DNA of 53,298 bases from Alphaproteobacteria bacterium (GTDB taxonomy: Bacteria > Pseudomonadota > Alphaproteobacteria > Acetobacterales > Acetobacteraceae), in assembly GCA_016869735.1 (NCBI GenBank), contig VGDL01000023.1, forward strand, positions 1 through 53,298, in the 5' to 3' direction. A model generated the notes under the pieces. The model was not told where the DNA came from and did no database searches. It saw nothing but the letters and a program-made list of their open reading frames with translations. Below, one piece after another: positions 15,367-23,165 of the stretch. The position numbers and the translations under genes were made by a program. Position 1 is the stretch's first letter. Every line of letters begins with the position of its first letter.

Positions 15367-16149
15367 ATGGCCTTTGGTCCCGACACGCGTTTCAACACCG
15401 GCTGGGGTCGCCCCGTCGCAGCCGATGCGGCCGCGATTGATGCCGGGCTGCGGGCATATATGCTCCGCGTCTATAACTGGATGGCGTCTGGCCTGCTGGT
15501 CACCGGCATTGTGGCCTATGTGATCGCCTCCTCGCCTGAGCTGCAACAGATGTTCTGGTCCGTGACCCGCGCCGCCAATGGCGCGCGCATCGTATCACCG
15601 ACCATTCTGGGCTGGGCTGCGATGCTGTCACCGCTCGCCTTCATCCTGGTGCTGTCCTTTGGCATCAACAAGCTCTCGCGCCCCGCGACGCAGGCGCTGT
15701 TCTGGGTTTTCGCCGCCTGCATGGGTGCCAGCCTTTCGAACATCTTCCTGCGCTACACGGGCCAATCCATCGCCAGCACCTTCTTCATCACCGCGTCCAT
15801 GTTCGCGGCGGTGAGCCTGTATGGATATACCACCAAGGCGGATCTGACCCGCTTTGGCAGCTTCATGATCATGGGCCTGATCGGCATCATGATTGCGGGT
15901 CTGGTCAATATCTTCCTGGCGTCCTCCGCGCTCGCCTTCGCGATCAGCGTGATCGGCGTCGTCGTGTTCGTCGGCCTCACGGCTTACGACACGCAGCGCA
16001 TCAAGACGGATTACGTGCAATTCGCCTATGCGGAAGGCACGGATGAAGCCGGTAAGCGGAGCGTGATGGATGCGCTTGGCCTCTACCTGAACTTCGTCAA
16101 CCTGTTCCAGCTGCTGCTTTCCTTCATGGGTCAGCGCAACAACGATTGA
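15367..16149 (+). CDS. Bax inhibitor-1 / YccA-YbhL family membrane protein
   Basis: A 260-residue integral membrane protein with seven predicted hydrophobic segments and the family ending in which VFVGLTAYDTQRIK precedes the last helices (LYLNFVNLFQLLLSFMG). The Asp in AYDTQ and the pH-sensor Asp pair region are conserved in BI-1 proteins, which act as calcium-leak channels or, in bacteria, interact with FtsH. It is monocistronic, with its own promoter and a strong terminator. The bacterial role is generally unclear. Confidence 0.9.
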   Translation: MAFGPDTRFNTGWGRPVAADAAAIDAGLRAYMLRVYNWMASGLLVTGIVAYVIASSPELQQMFWSVTRAANGARIVSPTILGWAAMLSPLAFILVLSFGINKLSRPATQALFWVFAACMGASLSNIFLRYTGQSIASTFFITASMFAAVSLYGYTTKADLTRFGSFMIMGLIGIMIAGLVNIFLASSALAFAISVIGVVVFVGLTAYDTQRIKTDYVQFAYAEGTDEAGKRSVMDALGLYLNFVNLFQLLLSFMGQRNND

Positions 16150-16173
16150 TCAGGACCTTACGGCCTGAACGAC

Positions 16174-16201
16174 AACCCCGGGGGCAACCCCGGGGTTTTT
16201 T
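16174..16201 (+). terminator. Strong intrinsic terminator after the Bax-inhibitor-1 gene
   Basis: A 10-bp GC-rich stem (AACCCCGGGG with CCCCGGGGTT) closed by a GCAA tetraloop (16184-16187, GNRA type) is followed by an unbroken T run. It lies between convergent genes. Confidence 0.92.
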
Positions 16202-16210
16202 ATGTGCAGA

Positions 16211-16594
16211 TCACAAGCCCTGGTCTATCGGCACGCGGAGCGCTTCCGCCATGCGGTTCGTTTCCGCCGCCATGCCAAGCACCGCGAGCAATTCGCCATG
16301 CATCGCATCCGTCATGCCCTTGGCGCGCGCCGCCGCCGTATGGGACGCCGTGCAATAGGCACAACCCGCCGCTGCTGACGCCGCGAGATAAAGCATTTCC
16401 TTCGTCAGCGGGTCGAGCGCACCTGGCGCCATCACCTGCTTCAGGCTTTCCCACGTGCGCTTGAGCGTTGGCGGATGCACCGCCAAGGCCTTCCAGAAAT
16501 TATTGACATCGGCCACCCCGCGCGTGGCCTTGATATCATCGTAAACTTCCCGCACGTCGGGCGCGGCATCCGCATATTCAATCAGCGCCATCAC
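16211..16594 (-). CDS. AhpD-like / carboxymuconolactone decarboxylase family protein
   Basis: A 127-residue all-helical protein with the AhpD signature E-x10-C-x2-C-x3-H (KEMLYLAASAAAGCAYCTAS followed by His). The Cys pair in such proteins supports peroxidase or disulfide chemistry. Its start overlaps the stop of the tandem-YCII gene upstream by 4 bases, so the two are co-translated. Two adjacent ATG codons are possible starts. Confidence 0.85.
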   Translation of the reverse strand: MMALIEYADAAPDVREVYDDIKATRGVADVNNFWKALAVHPPTLKRTWESLKQVMAPGALDPLTKEMLYLAASAAAGCAYCTASHTAAARAKGMTDAMHGELLAVLGMAAETNRMAEALRVPIDQGL

Positions 16595-17232
16595 GCACCG
16601 CCGGGCAAGGGGCGATAGGGCAGCGCCGCAAGCCGCGTGGCATGGAGTGTGACGTCCTGCCAGACACCGCCTGTCACATAGGGGTCTTCGGCCATCCAGG
16701 CGCGGGCGGCTTCATCGGTTGCGTGGCGCGTGACGGTAATCGAACCCATCATGCGCTCCCCCGCCTCATCCAGGATGGCCCCGCCGATAGCCAAAGTCCC
16801 ATCTGCGGCCATGGGCTGCATGCGCGCGATATGCGCCCCGCGTGCGGCCTGCCGGCGGGCGGGGGCTTCGGCATCCGTGCCGTCGAAGGCGATGGCGACG
16901 GTGTGGGTGCGGGTGGTCGCCATCGGATCACCGGGCTTGGGCAGGCGCTGATAGGGCAAGGATGCGATGCGGAAGGGCAGGATGCGGATATCCCCCCAAA
17001 CGCCTTCAACCGAAAAAGGTTCTTCCGAGAGATACGCCTTCACGCCCGCCATATTCGGCACATCCAGGATCATCAGCGACCCGGATGGCACCCATTCGGT
17101 GGTGAAAAGCGGTGTACCAAAGGGCATCCGCCCATCTTCCGCCCAGCGGCTGATCACCGCCCTGTGGCGGTCCATCGCCGCGGCGCGGCGGGTTTTATCG
17201 GCACCATCGAAAGCGAGTATGGCGTAGCCCAT
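16591..17232 (-). CDS. Tandem YCII-domain protein
   Basis: A 213-residue protein made of two YciI-like ferredoxin-fold domains (about 1-100 and 108-205). They end in the similar sequences RIASLPYQRLP and RLAALPYRPLP, which shows duplication. Each half has the family pattern of a His in the first helix (MDRHRAV; RGAHIAR) and a late Gly-Val-Trp strand (EGVWGD; GGVWQD). YciI proteins are small putative hydrolases or dehydrochlorinase relatives; most are single-domain, so the covalent dimer is notable. Probable function unknown. Confidence 0.8.
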   Translation of the reverse strand: MGYAILAFDGADKTRRAAAMDRHRAVISRWAEDGRMPFGTPLFTTEWVPSGSLMILDVPNMAGVKAYLSEEPFSVEGVWGDIRILPFRIASLPYQRLPKPGDPMATTRTHTVAIAFDGTDAEAPARRQAARGAHIARMQPMAADGTLAIGGAILDEAGERMMGSITVTRHATDEAARAWMAEDPYVTGGVWQDVTLHATRLAALPYRPLPGGA

Positions 17233-17310
17233 GGCATTTCCCCTTCATTGGAAGGGCAGCATGCCATGGAGCGGGAGTTATGAAAGGGGGGCAAATCCGC
17301 CCTTTCCCCA

Positions 17311-18033
17311 TCAATACATATGCTGGCCACCATTGATGGACAGCGTGGACCCGGTGATGAAATCCGCATCTTCGGCGGTCAGGAAGACCACGCCACGCGC
17401 AATATCCTCGGCCTTGCCGAGGCGCCCGCGCGGGATCCGCGCGATGATTTTTTCCAGCACATCGGGCGGCACGGCGCGCACCATTTCAGTATCCACATAG
17501 CCAGGTGCGACCGCATTCACGGTAATGCCAAGCTTGGCCCCTTCCTGCGCCAGCGCCTTGGTGAAGCCATGGATGCCCGATTTCGCGGCGGCGTAATTCA
17601 CCTGGCCATATTGCCCGGCCTGACCATTGACGGAGCCGATATTCACAATGCGGCCAAACTTGCGCGCATTCATGCCTTCCCAAACCAACTTGCAAAGATT
17701 GTAGCAGGAACCAAGGTTTGTATCGATCACCGCATCCCACATGTCGCGGTTCAGCTTACGCATGGTCGCATCGCGCGTGATGCCGGCATTATTCACCAGG
17801 ATTTCAATCGGCCCCACTTCGGCTTCGATTTTTGCAATCGCTTCGGCGCATTGCGCGTAATCGGCGACATCGAATTTGTAGCAGGGAATACCGGTGCGAT
17901 CGGTGAATGCCTTAGCCGCCGCATCATTGCCGGCATAGGAAGCAACCACGCTCCGCCCCGCGGCCTTCAGCCCTTCGCTGATCGCGGCCCCAATGCCTCT
18001 TTGGCCACCGGTGACAAGTGCTACACGCGCCAT
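17311..18033 (-). CDS. phaB: Acetoacetyl-CoA reductase
   Basis: A 240-residue short-chain dehydrogenase with GGQRGIG nucleotide motif, NNAG, catalytic Ser in NIGSVNGQAGQ and Y-x3-K in NYAAAKSG. Sequence and length match PhaB, which reduces acetoacetyl-CoA with NADPH to (R)-3-hydroxybutyryl-CoA for polyhydroxybutyrate. The frame is open upstream, but the ATG giving MARVALVTGGQRG is preceded by AGGAAAGAGAG and matches family starts. phaA and phaC are not in the window. Confidence 0.9.
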   Translation of the reverse strand: MARVALVTGGQRGIGAAISEGLKAAGRSVVASYAGNDAAAKAFTDRTGIPCYKFDVADYAQCAEAIAKIEAEVGPIEILVNNAGITRDATMRKLNRDMWDAVIDTNLGSCYNLCKLVWEGMNARKFGRIVNIGSVNGQAGQYGQVNYAAAKSGIHGFTKALAQEGAKLGITVNAVAPGYVDTEMVRAVPPDVLEKIIARIPRGRLGKAEDIARGVVFLTAEDADFITGSTLSINGGQHMY

Positions 18034-18153
18034 GACGTCTCTCTTTCCTGAAGGATTTGTGATGGTAGGGGCCACCCCATGGCAGCCGTCTGAAACTTCA
18101 TATTTGCGCCATATCAATAACGCCCTGGCGTTTTCGCGCCACAAGAATCAGGT

Positions 18154-18178
18154 GGGCGGTGCAATTTTCCGCCCTTTT
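18154..18178 (+). terminator. Terminator-like hairpin 1
   Basis: A 6-bp stem (GGGCGG with CCGCCC), 9-base AT-rich loop and TTTTC tail. Weak on its own; it gains interest from the stronger hairpin 35 bases downstream. Confidence 0.4.
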
Positions 18179-18212
18179 CGGATAAGTTCTTCTCCTTAGA
18201 CGTGAAACTCTG

Positions 18213-18249
18213 ACGGCGCGGCTTCCCCCCCAGGCCGCGCCGTTTCTTT
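18213..18249 (+). terminator. Strong terminator-like hairpin 2 without an upstream gene
   Basis: A perfect 10-bp stem (ACGGCGCGGC at 18213-18222 with GCCGCGCCGT at 18234-18243), an 11-base loop rich in C, and the tail TTTCTTT. It points toward the ACT-like gene that begins 160 bases later. Confidence 0.65.
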
Positions 18250-18407
18250 GCCTTGGCTGCTGGGTGTGCTATCGAAATCTCATGGTCTTCACGGCTTTCT
18301 TTCTCCGAATTACCGCCGCGGCCGCCTAAGGCGCCGGGCCTTTGGTCCGCGCGCCTGCCGGATGGCCGCACGCGCCCGCCCCGCCACCCTGAAACGGACC
18401 CAAGCCC

Positions 18408-18680
18408 ATGCTTTCTGAAGCTTTGACCACGCGATTTGATCTGCGCGCCGAAACCAGCCCCGGCCTGCTGCCGCGCCTGTTGCAGCCCTTCGCCAAGCGC
18501 GACGTGACGCCTGATTTTTTCCAAGCCCGCGAAGGGCTTGAGGAGATGGACATCACCATTACCTGCCAGGGGCTTGAGCCTGGCATGGCGGCGCTGATTG
18601 CCGGCAATCTTGGCCAGGTGATTGGCGTGAATCGTGTGGTGGTGACGCCTGGGGAAAGCCTCGCCACGCGCCGGGCATAG
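18408..18680 (+). CDS. ACT-like domain protein (acetolactate synthase small-subunit-like)
   Basis: A 90-residue protein with the start FDLRAETSPGLLPRLLQPFA, typical of ACT regulatory domains and similar to the beta-alpha-beta beginning of IlvN/IlvM-type small subunits. ACT domains bind amino acids and control enzymes of amino acid metabolism. No catalytic partner is adjacent. It precedes pdxA by 15 bases and may be co-transcribed with the pyridoxine genes. The regulated partner and ligand are unknown. Confidence 0.7.
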   Translation: MLSEALTTRFDLRAETSPGLLPRLLQPFAKRDVTPDFFQAREGLEEMDITITCQGLEPGMAALIAGNLGQVIGVNRVVVTPGESLATRRA

Positions 18681-18695
18681 CGTTAGTAGAAGCCC

Positions 18696-19667
18696 ATGAA
18701 GCCGCTGATCCTGACCATGGGTGAGCCCGCCGGGATTGGCGCGGAAATCACCGCCGGCGCCTGGCGTGCCTTGCGGGCTAGCGGGCCATGCTTTGCGCTG
18801 ATTGATGATGCCACACGCGATTTCGTTGTGCCGGTAGCGCGGATCAGCGCGCCGGCGGAAGCCGCCGCGGTCTTTGCCCAGGCGCTGCCCATCCTGCATC
18901 GGCCCTTGGCCGCGCCGGTCACCCCCGGCAAGCCAAACATAGCCCATGCGGGGGCGGTGATTGGCGCCATCGAAGAAGCCGTGGCTTTGGCAAAATCAGG
19001 CCACGCAGCGGGCGTGGTGACGAACCCGATCCAGAAGGCAAGCTTGACGGCGGCTGGCTTTCCGCATCCTGGTCATACGGAATTTTTGGGCGAATTGGCC
19101 GGCACCGGCGTACCGCCCGTGATGATGCTGGCCTGCCCAGAACTCCGCGTTGTGCCAGTCACGGTGCATGAAGCGCTGGCGAAGGCGATTGCGCGGCTGA
19201 ACCCAGGGCTGATCATTGAAACCACGCGGATTGTGGACGCCGCTTTGAAGCGCGATTTCGGCATAGCCGCGCCGCGCCTGGCGATTGCGGGTTTGAACCC
19301 CCATGCCGGGGAAGCCGGCACCATGGGGCGGGAGGAAATTGACATCATCGCCCCCGCCATCGCCGCTTTGCGCGCGGGGGGCATTGATGCGCGCGGGCCG
19401 ATGCCGCCCGATACCATGTTCACGGCGCTGGCGCGGCCTCGCTATGATGCGGCCATCTGCCTTTATCACGATCAGGCGCTGATCCCGATCAAGACGATTG
19501 ATATGGCAGGCGGTGTCAATGTGACACTTGGGCTTTCCATCATCCGCACCAGCCCTGATCACGGCACGGCTTTGGATATTGCCGGCAAGGGCCTGGCCGA
19601 TCCCGCTTCGCTGATGGCGGCCATCCGGCTTGCTGGGCAGCTTGCTGAAAAAAGAGGTTTGGCGTGA
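18696..19667 (+). CDS. pdxA: 4-hydroxythreonine-4-phosphate dehydrogenase
   Basis: A 323-residue PdxA with the start [25 protein letters not shown], the metal-binding His in [10 protein letters not shown], and the late His in [12 protein letters not shown]. It oxidises 4-phosphohydroxy-L-threonine with NAD; the product condenses with deoxyxylulose phosphate through PdxJ, encoded next. The two genes overlap by 4 bases (GTGA), matching the consecutive steps of the DXP-dependent vitamin B6 pathway. Confidence 0.95.
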   Translation: MKPLILTMGEPAGIGAEITAGAWRALRASGPCFALIDDATRDFVVPVARISAPAEAAAVFAQALPILHRPLAAPVTPGKPNIAHAGAVIGAIEEAVALAKSGHAAGVVTNPIQKASLTAAGFPHPGHTEFLGELAGTGVPPVMMLACPELRVVPVTVHEALAKAIARLNPGLIIETTRIVDAALKRDFGIAAPRLAIAGLNPHAGEAGTMGREEIDIIAPAIAALRAGGIDARGPMPPDTMFTALARPRYDAAICLYHDQALIPIKTIDMAGGVNVTLGLSIIRTSPDHGTALDIAGKGLADPASLMAAIRLAGQLAEKRGLA

Positions 19668-20395
19668 AGCATCTCGATCTATCGGTGAATGTTGATCATG
19701 TGGCAACACTACGCAACGCGCGTGGTGGCGCGCATCCCTGCCCGGTGGAGGCTTCCCGCATTGCGGTGGAGGCAGGGGCGGATGGCATTACCGTGCATCT
19801 CCGCGAAGATCGGCGCCACATCAAGGACCGCGATGTGGAGCGTATCCGTGCTGAAATCGCGGCGCCCATGAATTTCGAAATGGCAGCGACCGAGGAAATG
19901 GTCGCTTTCGCGGAACGCATTCGCCCGCCTTATTGCTGCATTGTGCCGGAAAAACGCGCGGAGCTGACCACCGAAGGCGGCTTGGACGTGCTGCGCGCCG
20001 GGCCATTTTTGCGCGAAGCTGTGGCGCGGCTACGCGCGGCCAATGTACGTGTTTCGATTTTCATTGAAGCTGATGCGGCGCAGATCGAAACGGCGGCAGC
20101 GATTGGTGCGGCTGCGATTGAATTGCACACCGGGACCTATGCCGAAGGGCCTGTGGCGGATCGGCCCGCTCAATTGGCGCGCTTGCAGGCGGGTGTGATT
20201 GCGGCGCGGCGCGCGGGGTTGCTCTGCCATGCCGGGCATGGGTTGAGTTATGACACGGTGAGTGACATTGCGCGGATGGAGGAGGTCACTGAAATCTCCA
20301 TCGGGCATTTCCTGATTTCACAAAGCGTGTTTGAGGGGCTGCCCGCGGTGGTGCGGCGCTTCAAGACGCTGATCGCCGCTGCACGCGGTGCTTGA
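19664..20395 (+). CDS. pdxJ: Pyridoxine 5'-phosphate synthase
   Basis: A 243-residue TIM-barrel PdxJ. Signature parts are [17 protein letters not shown] at the N terminus (catalytic His), [13 protein letters not shown], and [11 protein letters not shown] near the phosphate site. It joins the PdxA product with 1-deoxyxylulose 5-phosphate to give pyridoxine 5'-phosphate. Start is GTG, overlapping the pdxA stop. Confidence 0.95.
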   Translation: MKHLDLSVNVDHVATLRNARGGAHPCPVEASRIAVEAGADGITVHLREDRRHIKDRDVERIRAEIAAPMNFEMAATEEMVAFAERIRPPYCCIVPEKRAELTTEGGLDVLRAGPFLREAVARLRAANVRVSIFIEADAAQIETAAAIGAAAIELHTGTYAEGPVADRPAQLARLQAGVIAARRAGLLCHAGHGLSYDTVSDIARMEEVTEISIGHFLISQSVFEGLPAVVRRFKTLIAAARGA

Positions 20396-20405
20396 GGGGG
20401 CTTTC

Positions 20406-21206
20406 ATGCCGACATTGACCGTTGATGACTATCCAATTGCCTATGCCGAAGCTGGCAGTGGCACGCCTGTGATAATGGTGCATGGCACTTTGGGGGATCA
20501 GCGTTCCTTCGCGGGACAGATGGCAGCCTTTGGTGCGCAATATCACGCGATTGCGATCAGCCTGCGCCATTGCTGGCCCGACAAGTGGCGCGAAGATGGT
20601 GATTTCACCATTGCGCGCCATACGGCGGATGTGGCTGGCTTCATCCGCGCCTTGGGGAAAGGCCGCGTGCATTTGATCGGCCATTCGCGCGGCGGGCATA
20701 TCGCCTTTCGTGTGGCGCAGCATCATCCGGAATTATTGGAATCGGTCGTGCTGCTGGAACCGGGTGGCGAATTGGACGAAAGCCTGGGTGGCGCGCCGCC
20801 GGCGGGCAATCAGGCATCCGCCTTTGCGCGTGGCGCGGCCCTGATTGCCGAGGGCAAGGTGGAAGAAGGGCTGACGGTTGTTGCGGAACATACCAGTGGC
20901 CCTGGGGCTTGGGAAAAGCGTTCCGAGGCGCGCAAGACAGTCAATCGCGACAATGCTACAACCCTGCTTGGGCAGATCAAGGAACAGCGCAAGCCTTATG
21001 CGCGGGCCGAGGCAGCGGGGATTAAGACGCGCACGCTATTGGTTGGGGGTGATCAATCCCAACCGCAATTCGGGCGCATTCTGGATGCCTTGGAAGGCGC
21101 GATGCCCAATGCGCAGCGTGTAACGATTGGCCGCGCCGCACATAGTGTGCAGGCGGATAACCCGGCCGATTTCAACACGGCAGTACTGGCGTTTTTGCCG
21201 GGCTAG
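20406..21206 (+). CDS. Alpha/beta hydrolase
   Basis: A 266-residue alpha/beta-hydrolase with oxyanion HG (VHGTLGD near residue 26), nucleophile elbow GHSRGG with Ser94 and the C-terminal His in AAHSVQAD. The order resembles haloperoxidase/epoxide-hydrolase/esterase members and the substrate is not predictable. The ATG chosen is preceded by GAGGGGG; an upstream in-frame ATG overlaps the pdxJ end and lacks a good ribosome-binding site. Confidence 0.85.
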   Translation: MPTLTVDDYPIAYAEAGSGTPVIMVHGTLGDQRSFAGQMAAFGAQYHAIAISLRHCWPDKWREDGDFTIARHTADVAGFIRALGKGRVHLIGHSRGGHIAFRVAQHHPELLESVVLLEPGGELDESLGGAPPAGNQASAFARGAALIAEGKVEEGLTVVAEHTSGPGAWEKRSEARKTVNRDNATTLLGQIKEQRKPYARAEAAGIKTRTLLVGGDQSQPQFGRILDALEGAMPNAQRVTIGRAAHSVQADNPADFNTAVLAFLPG

Positions 21207-21209
21207 GGC

Positions 21210-21246
21210 GGGTTGCGTGAACCCATGTGAAGGCAACACGGCCTAG
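21210..21246 (+). repeat. Dispersed intergenic repeat, copy 1
   Basis: Core GCGTGAACCC followed by GTGAAGGCAACACG and CTAG. It lies immediately after the alpha/beta-hydrolase stop, between convergent genes. A near copy occurs inverted at 45247-45284 and a weaker relative at 37326-37351, also at convergent gene ends. Confidence 0.6.
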
Positions 21247-21255
21247 AACATGGCC

Positions 21256-21278
21256 GCGCCAAGCGAACCACTTGGCGC
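21256..21278. terminator. Hairpin between convergent genes
   Basis: A perfect 8-bp stem (GCGCCAAG with CTTGGCGC) and 7-base loop lie in the gap between the hydrolase and mucR. There is only a short T pair behind it, so termination is plausible but not certain. A flanking AACCCATG/CATGGGTT pair (near 21220 and 21281) could extend it to a larger structure. Confidence 0.45.
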
Positions 21279-21309
21279 TTCATGGGTTGCAGCCCGGCAA
21301 AACTCTCCT

Positions 21310-21343
21310 GCGTGTTCGGTGAAACAAGATGCACCAAACACGC
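21310..21343 (-). terminator. Probable terminator of mucR
   Basis: A 12-bp stem with one mismatch (21310-21321 with 21332-21343) and a 10-base loop begins 5 bases after the mucR stop on the minus strand. The TTTT comes about 8 bases later, so it is a weak intrinsic terminator. Confidence 0.45.
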
Positions 21344-21348
21344 AATAC

Positions 21349-21774
21349 TCATTCGGCGGCGATACGGCGCTTTCCTTGCGTGGTGCCAAGACCGATTTTT
21401 TTCGCCATGTTGGACCGTTGTTTCGCATAACGCGGCGCCACCATGGGATAATCCGCAGGTAGTCCCCAGCGTTGCCTGTATTGGTCGGGCGTAAGATTGA
21501 AGGACGTCTTCAGATGCCGCTTGAGCATCTTCATTTTCTTGCCGTCTTCAAGGCAGATGATGTATTCTTGCGTGATGGATTTTACGATTGCCACCGCGGG
21601 CTCAGGACGGAGCGGCGCTTCTTGTGGTGCATTCTGGATCGCAATAAGCGTACGGTGAACATCCCGAATCAGTGTCGGCAAAGCCGAAACCGGAACCGCA
21701 TTATGGGCGGCATGTGCCGATACAATCTGCGCGGTAAGGGTGAGGATATCGTCTTCTTGCTTTGAGTCTACCAA
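21349..21774 (-). CDS. mucR: MucR/Ros family transcriptional regulator
   Basis: A 141-residue DNA-binding protein of the Ros/MucR zinc-finger family, with the conserved block YIICLEDGKKMKMLKRHLKT and then LTPDQYRQRWGLPADYPMVA. Family members bind AT-rich promoter DNA with T-A steps, act as global repressors of surface and cell-cycle genes, and often repress themselves. Cys74, Asp77 and His87 occupy three ligand positions, but the fourth, normally His four or five residues later, is Ser91/Phe92. The AT-rich region upstream (21775-21900) fits autoregulation. Confidence 0.9.
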   Translation of the reverse strand: MVDSKQEDDILTLTAQIVSAHAAHNAVPVSALPTLIRDVHRTLIAIQNAPQEAPLRPEPAVAIVKSITQEYIICLEDGKKMKMLKRHLKTSFNLTPDQYRQRWGLPADYPMVAPRYAKQRSNMAKKIGLGTTQGKRRIAAE

Positions 21775-22115
21775 TATTTCCTCCGTGTTTCAGAAATACG
21801 CAAACAAGGGACTATTATTAAATTTATCTACAGGTTAATTGTAATAATATTCTTCCGAAATTGATAAATTATCCGAACGATTTTTCCGGTTCTGGCGCTG
21901 CGCTGCACAAAAGGCGCGCCCGCACCGCGGCGGCCTGATCCATCACCGCGGCAGGAGCAGCCAATGCTGCACAAAATTCGCGCAACCTCGCTCAAAAATT
22001 AGGCGGGCGATGCTCCCGATCTGAACGGCGCTGGTGTGTCGCCCTGTTTTCCGGGGCCCTGGCTTGCGGCACGTGGCTTGCTGAGGCCGTGGACAAGATT
22101 GATTGGAGCTTCCGC
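21775..22115. promoter_or_regulatory. Divergent regulatory region: AT-rich mucR promoter and ABC operon leader
   Basis: The 125 bases next to mucR are strikingly AT-rich (for example ATTATTAAATTTATC and GTAATAATATT), unlike the surrounding GC-rich DNA, and contain many T-A steps favoured by MucR-type proteins. The half nearer the transporter genes is GC-rich and contains two exact copies of GCTGCACAAAA (21902-21912 and 21966-21976), spaced 64 bases apart. Confidence 0.55.
21902..21976 (+). repeat. Two direct 11-base repeats upstream of the polyamine-type ABC operon
   Basis: GCTGCACAAAA occurs at 21902-21912 and 21966-21976. The 64-base period is about six helical turns, so a regulator could bind both on one face. 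This is a candidate operator; no regulator gene for it is adjacent except mucR. Confidence 0.4.
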
Positions 22116-23165
22116 ATGACCCACACCCCCCATCTGTTCGGGCGCCGTTCCTTCACAGCCACCTTGGGACTTGGCAGCCTTGCCTTGGCGGCGCCCAGGG
22201 TCGCGCGCGCTCAAACCCGTGAAATCGTGATCGGCGGTGCGGCCAGCCATAAGCCGTGGTTCGAAACTCATGTTCAAAGCGCCTTTGAACGTAAATACAA
22301 TTGTCGTTTGACCTTCGAGGGCACCAGGTCGCTGGTCAATCTCGAGAAAATGCAAAAGAACAAGGACCGGCCGTATGTGTCGGTCGTGCAGATGGATGAT
22401 CCGGTCATGATTCTGGCAGTCCGCGAAGGATTGCTTGAACCCATCACGGCTGCACGGGCACCAAATCTCGCGCGGCTCAAGCCTGGCACCGTGCATATGG
22501 ATGGCATGTGGGCAAATTATTTGCAGCCGTGGCAGGGCATTGCGTTCAACACCAATGTTCTCCGCACCGCGCCGCAATCCTGGACGGAGATGTTTGAAGC
22601 GCGCTTCAAAAGCCGCATCATTGTGCCTTCGCTTCAGAATACTGAAGGCCTGCCCAATCTGTTCATGATGGCGCATCTTGTGACCGGCAAGCCAATGGCG
22701 GAAGCCTATAAGGATATTGATGCCGCTTTCGCCGGCCTCCGCCGCCTGAAGCCGAATCTGCTGACGGCCTATAGTCAGATGCCGCAAGCCTTTTCACTCA
22801 TGGAACAGGGTGAAGCGCATATGATTATCGGTGCGCTTTCTTCCTTTGGCATGCAGCGTCGTCTTGATGGTGCGCCGGTCGGCATGGTGGCGCCGCGTGA
22901 GGGGATTTTCCCGGTCCCATCCGGCATCGCAGTTGTGAAAGGCGGCCCGAATCAGGATCTTGCCTTTGCCTATGTCAATGAGCTGCTGGGCGCCGAGATC
23001 CAAAACCGCATTGCGCCGCCAACCTTTGCCTTGCCAACGAACCTTGATGCACAAACGCCCCCCGGCATGCCAAGCGGCGTGACAGTGCATCCTATCGATT
23101 GGGCTTTCGTCGCCGAAAATCGCACCGCCTGGGTGCAGCGCTGGGATCGTGAGATGGCATTGTGA
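22116..23165 (+). CDS. ABC transporter substrate-binding protein (spermidine/putrescine/iron type)
   Basis: A 349-residue periplasmic binding protein with a Tat-like signal (GRRSFTATLGLGSLALAAPR, ending ARAQ). The fold is that of PotD/FbpA-like proteins (cluster with PotA-, PotB- and PotC-like partners downstream). The second ATG of the frame is chosen because it starts the signal peptide. The gene is the first of five tightly coupled genes ending in a PuuE-like amidohydrolase, which suggests a nitrogenous ligand such as a ureide or modified amine. The ligand cannot be read from sequence. Confidence 0.87.
   Translation: MTHTPHLFGRRSFTATLGLGSLALAAPRVARAQTREIVIGGAASHKPWFETHVQSAFERKYNCRLTFEGTRSLVNLEKMQKNKDRPYVSVVQMDDPVMILAVREGLLEPITAARAPNLARLKPGTVHMDGMWANYLQPWQGIAFNTNVLRTAPQSWTEMFEARFKSRIIVPSLQNTEGLPNLFMMAHLVTGKPMAEAYKDIDAAFAGLRRLKPNLLTAYSQMPQAFSLMEQGEAHMIIGALSSFGMQRRLDGAPVGMVAPREGIFPVPSGIAVVKGGPNQDLAFAYVNELLGAEIQNRIAPPTFALPTNLDAQTPPGMPSGVTVHPIDWAFVAENRTAWVQRWDREMAL

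Larger units (their letters stand above)
18034..18407. other. 374-base divergent intergenic region with two terminator-like hairpins
   Basis: The region separates phaB (minus) from the ACT-like gene (plus). It must hold both promoters. It also contains two plus-strand hairpins, each followed by T-rich sequence (18154-18178 and 18213-18249), although no plus-strand gene precedes them. That implies a short plus-strand transcript ending here, either a small RNA or a regulated leader of the ACT-pdxA-pdxJ run. No convincing leader peptide was seen. Confidence 0.5.
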
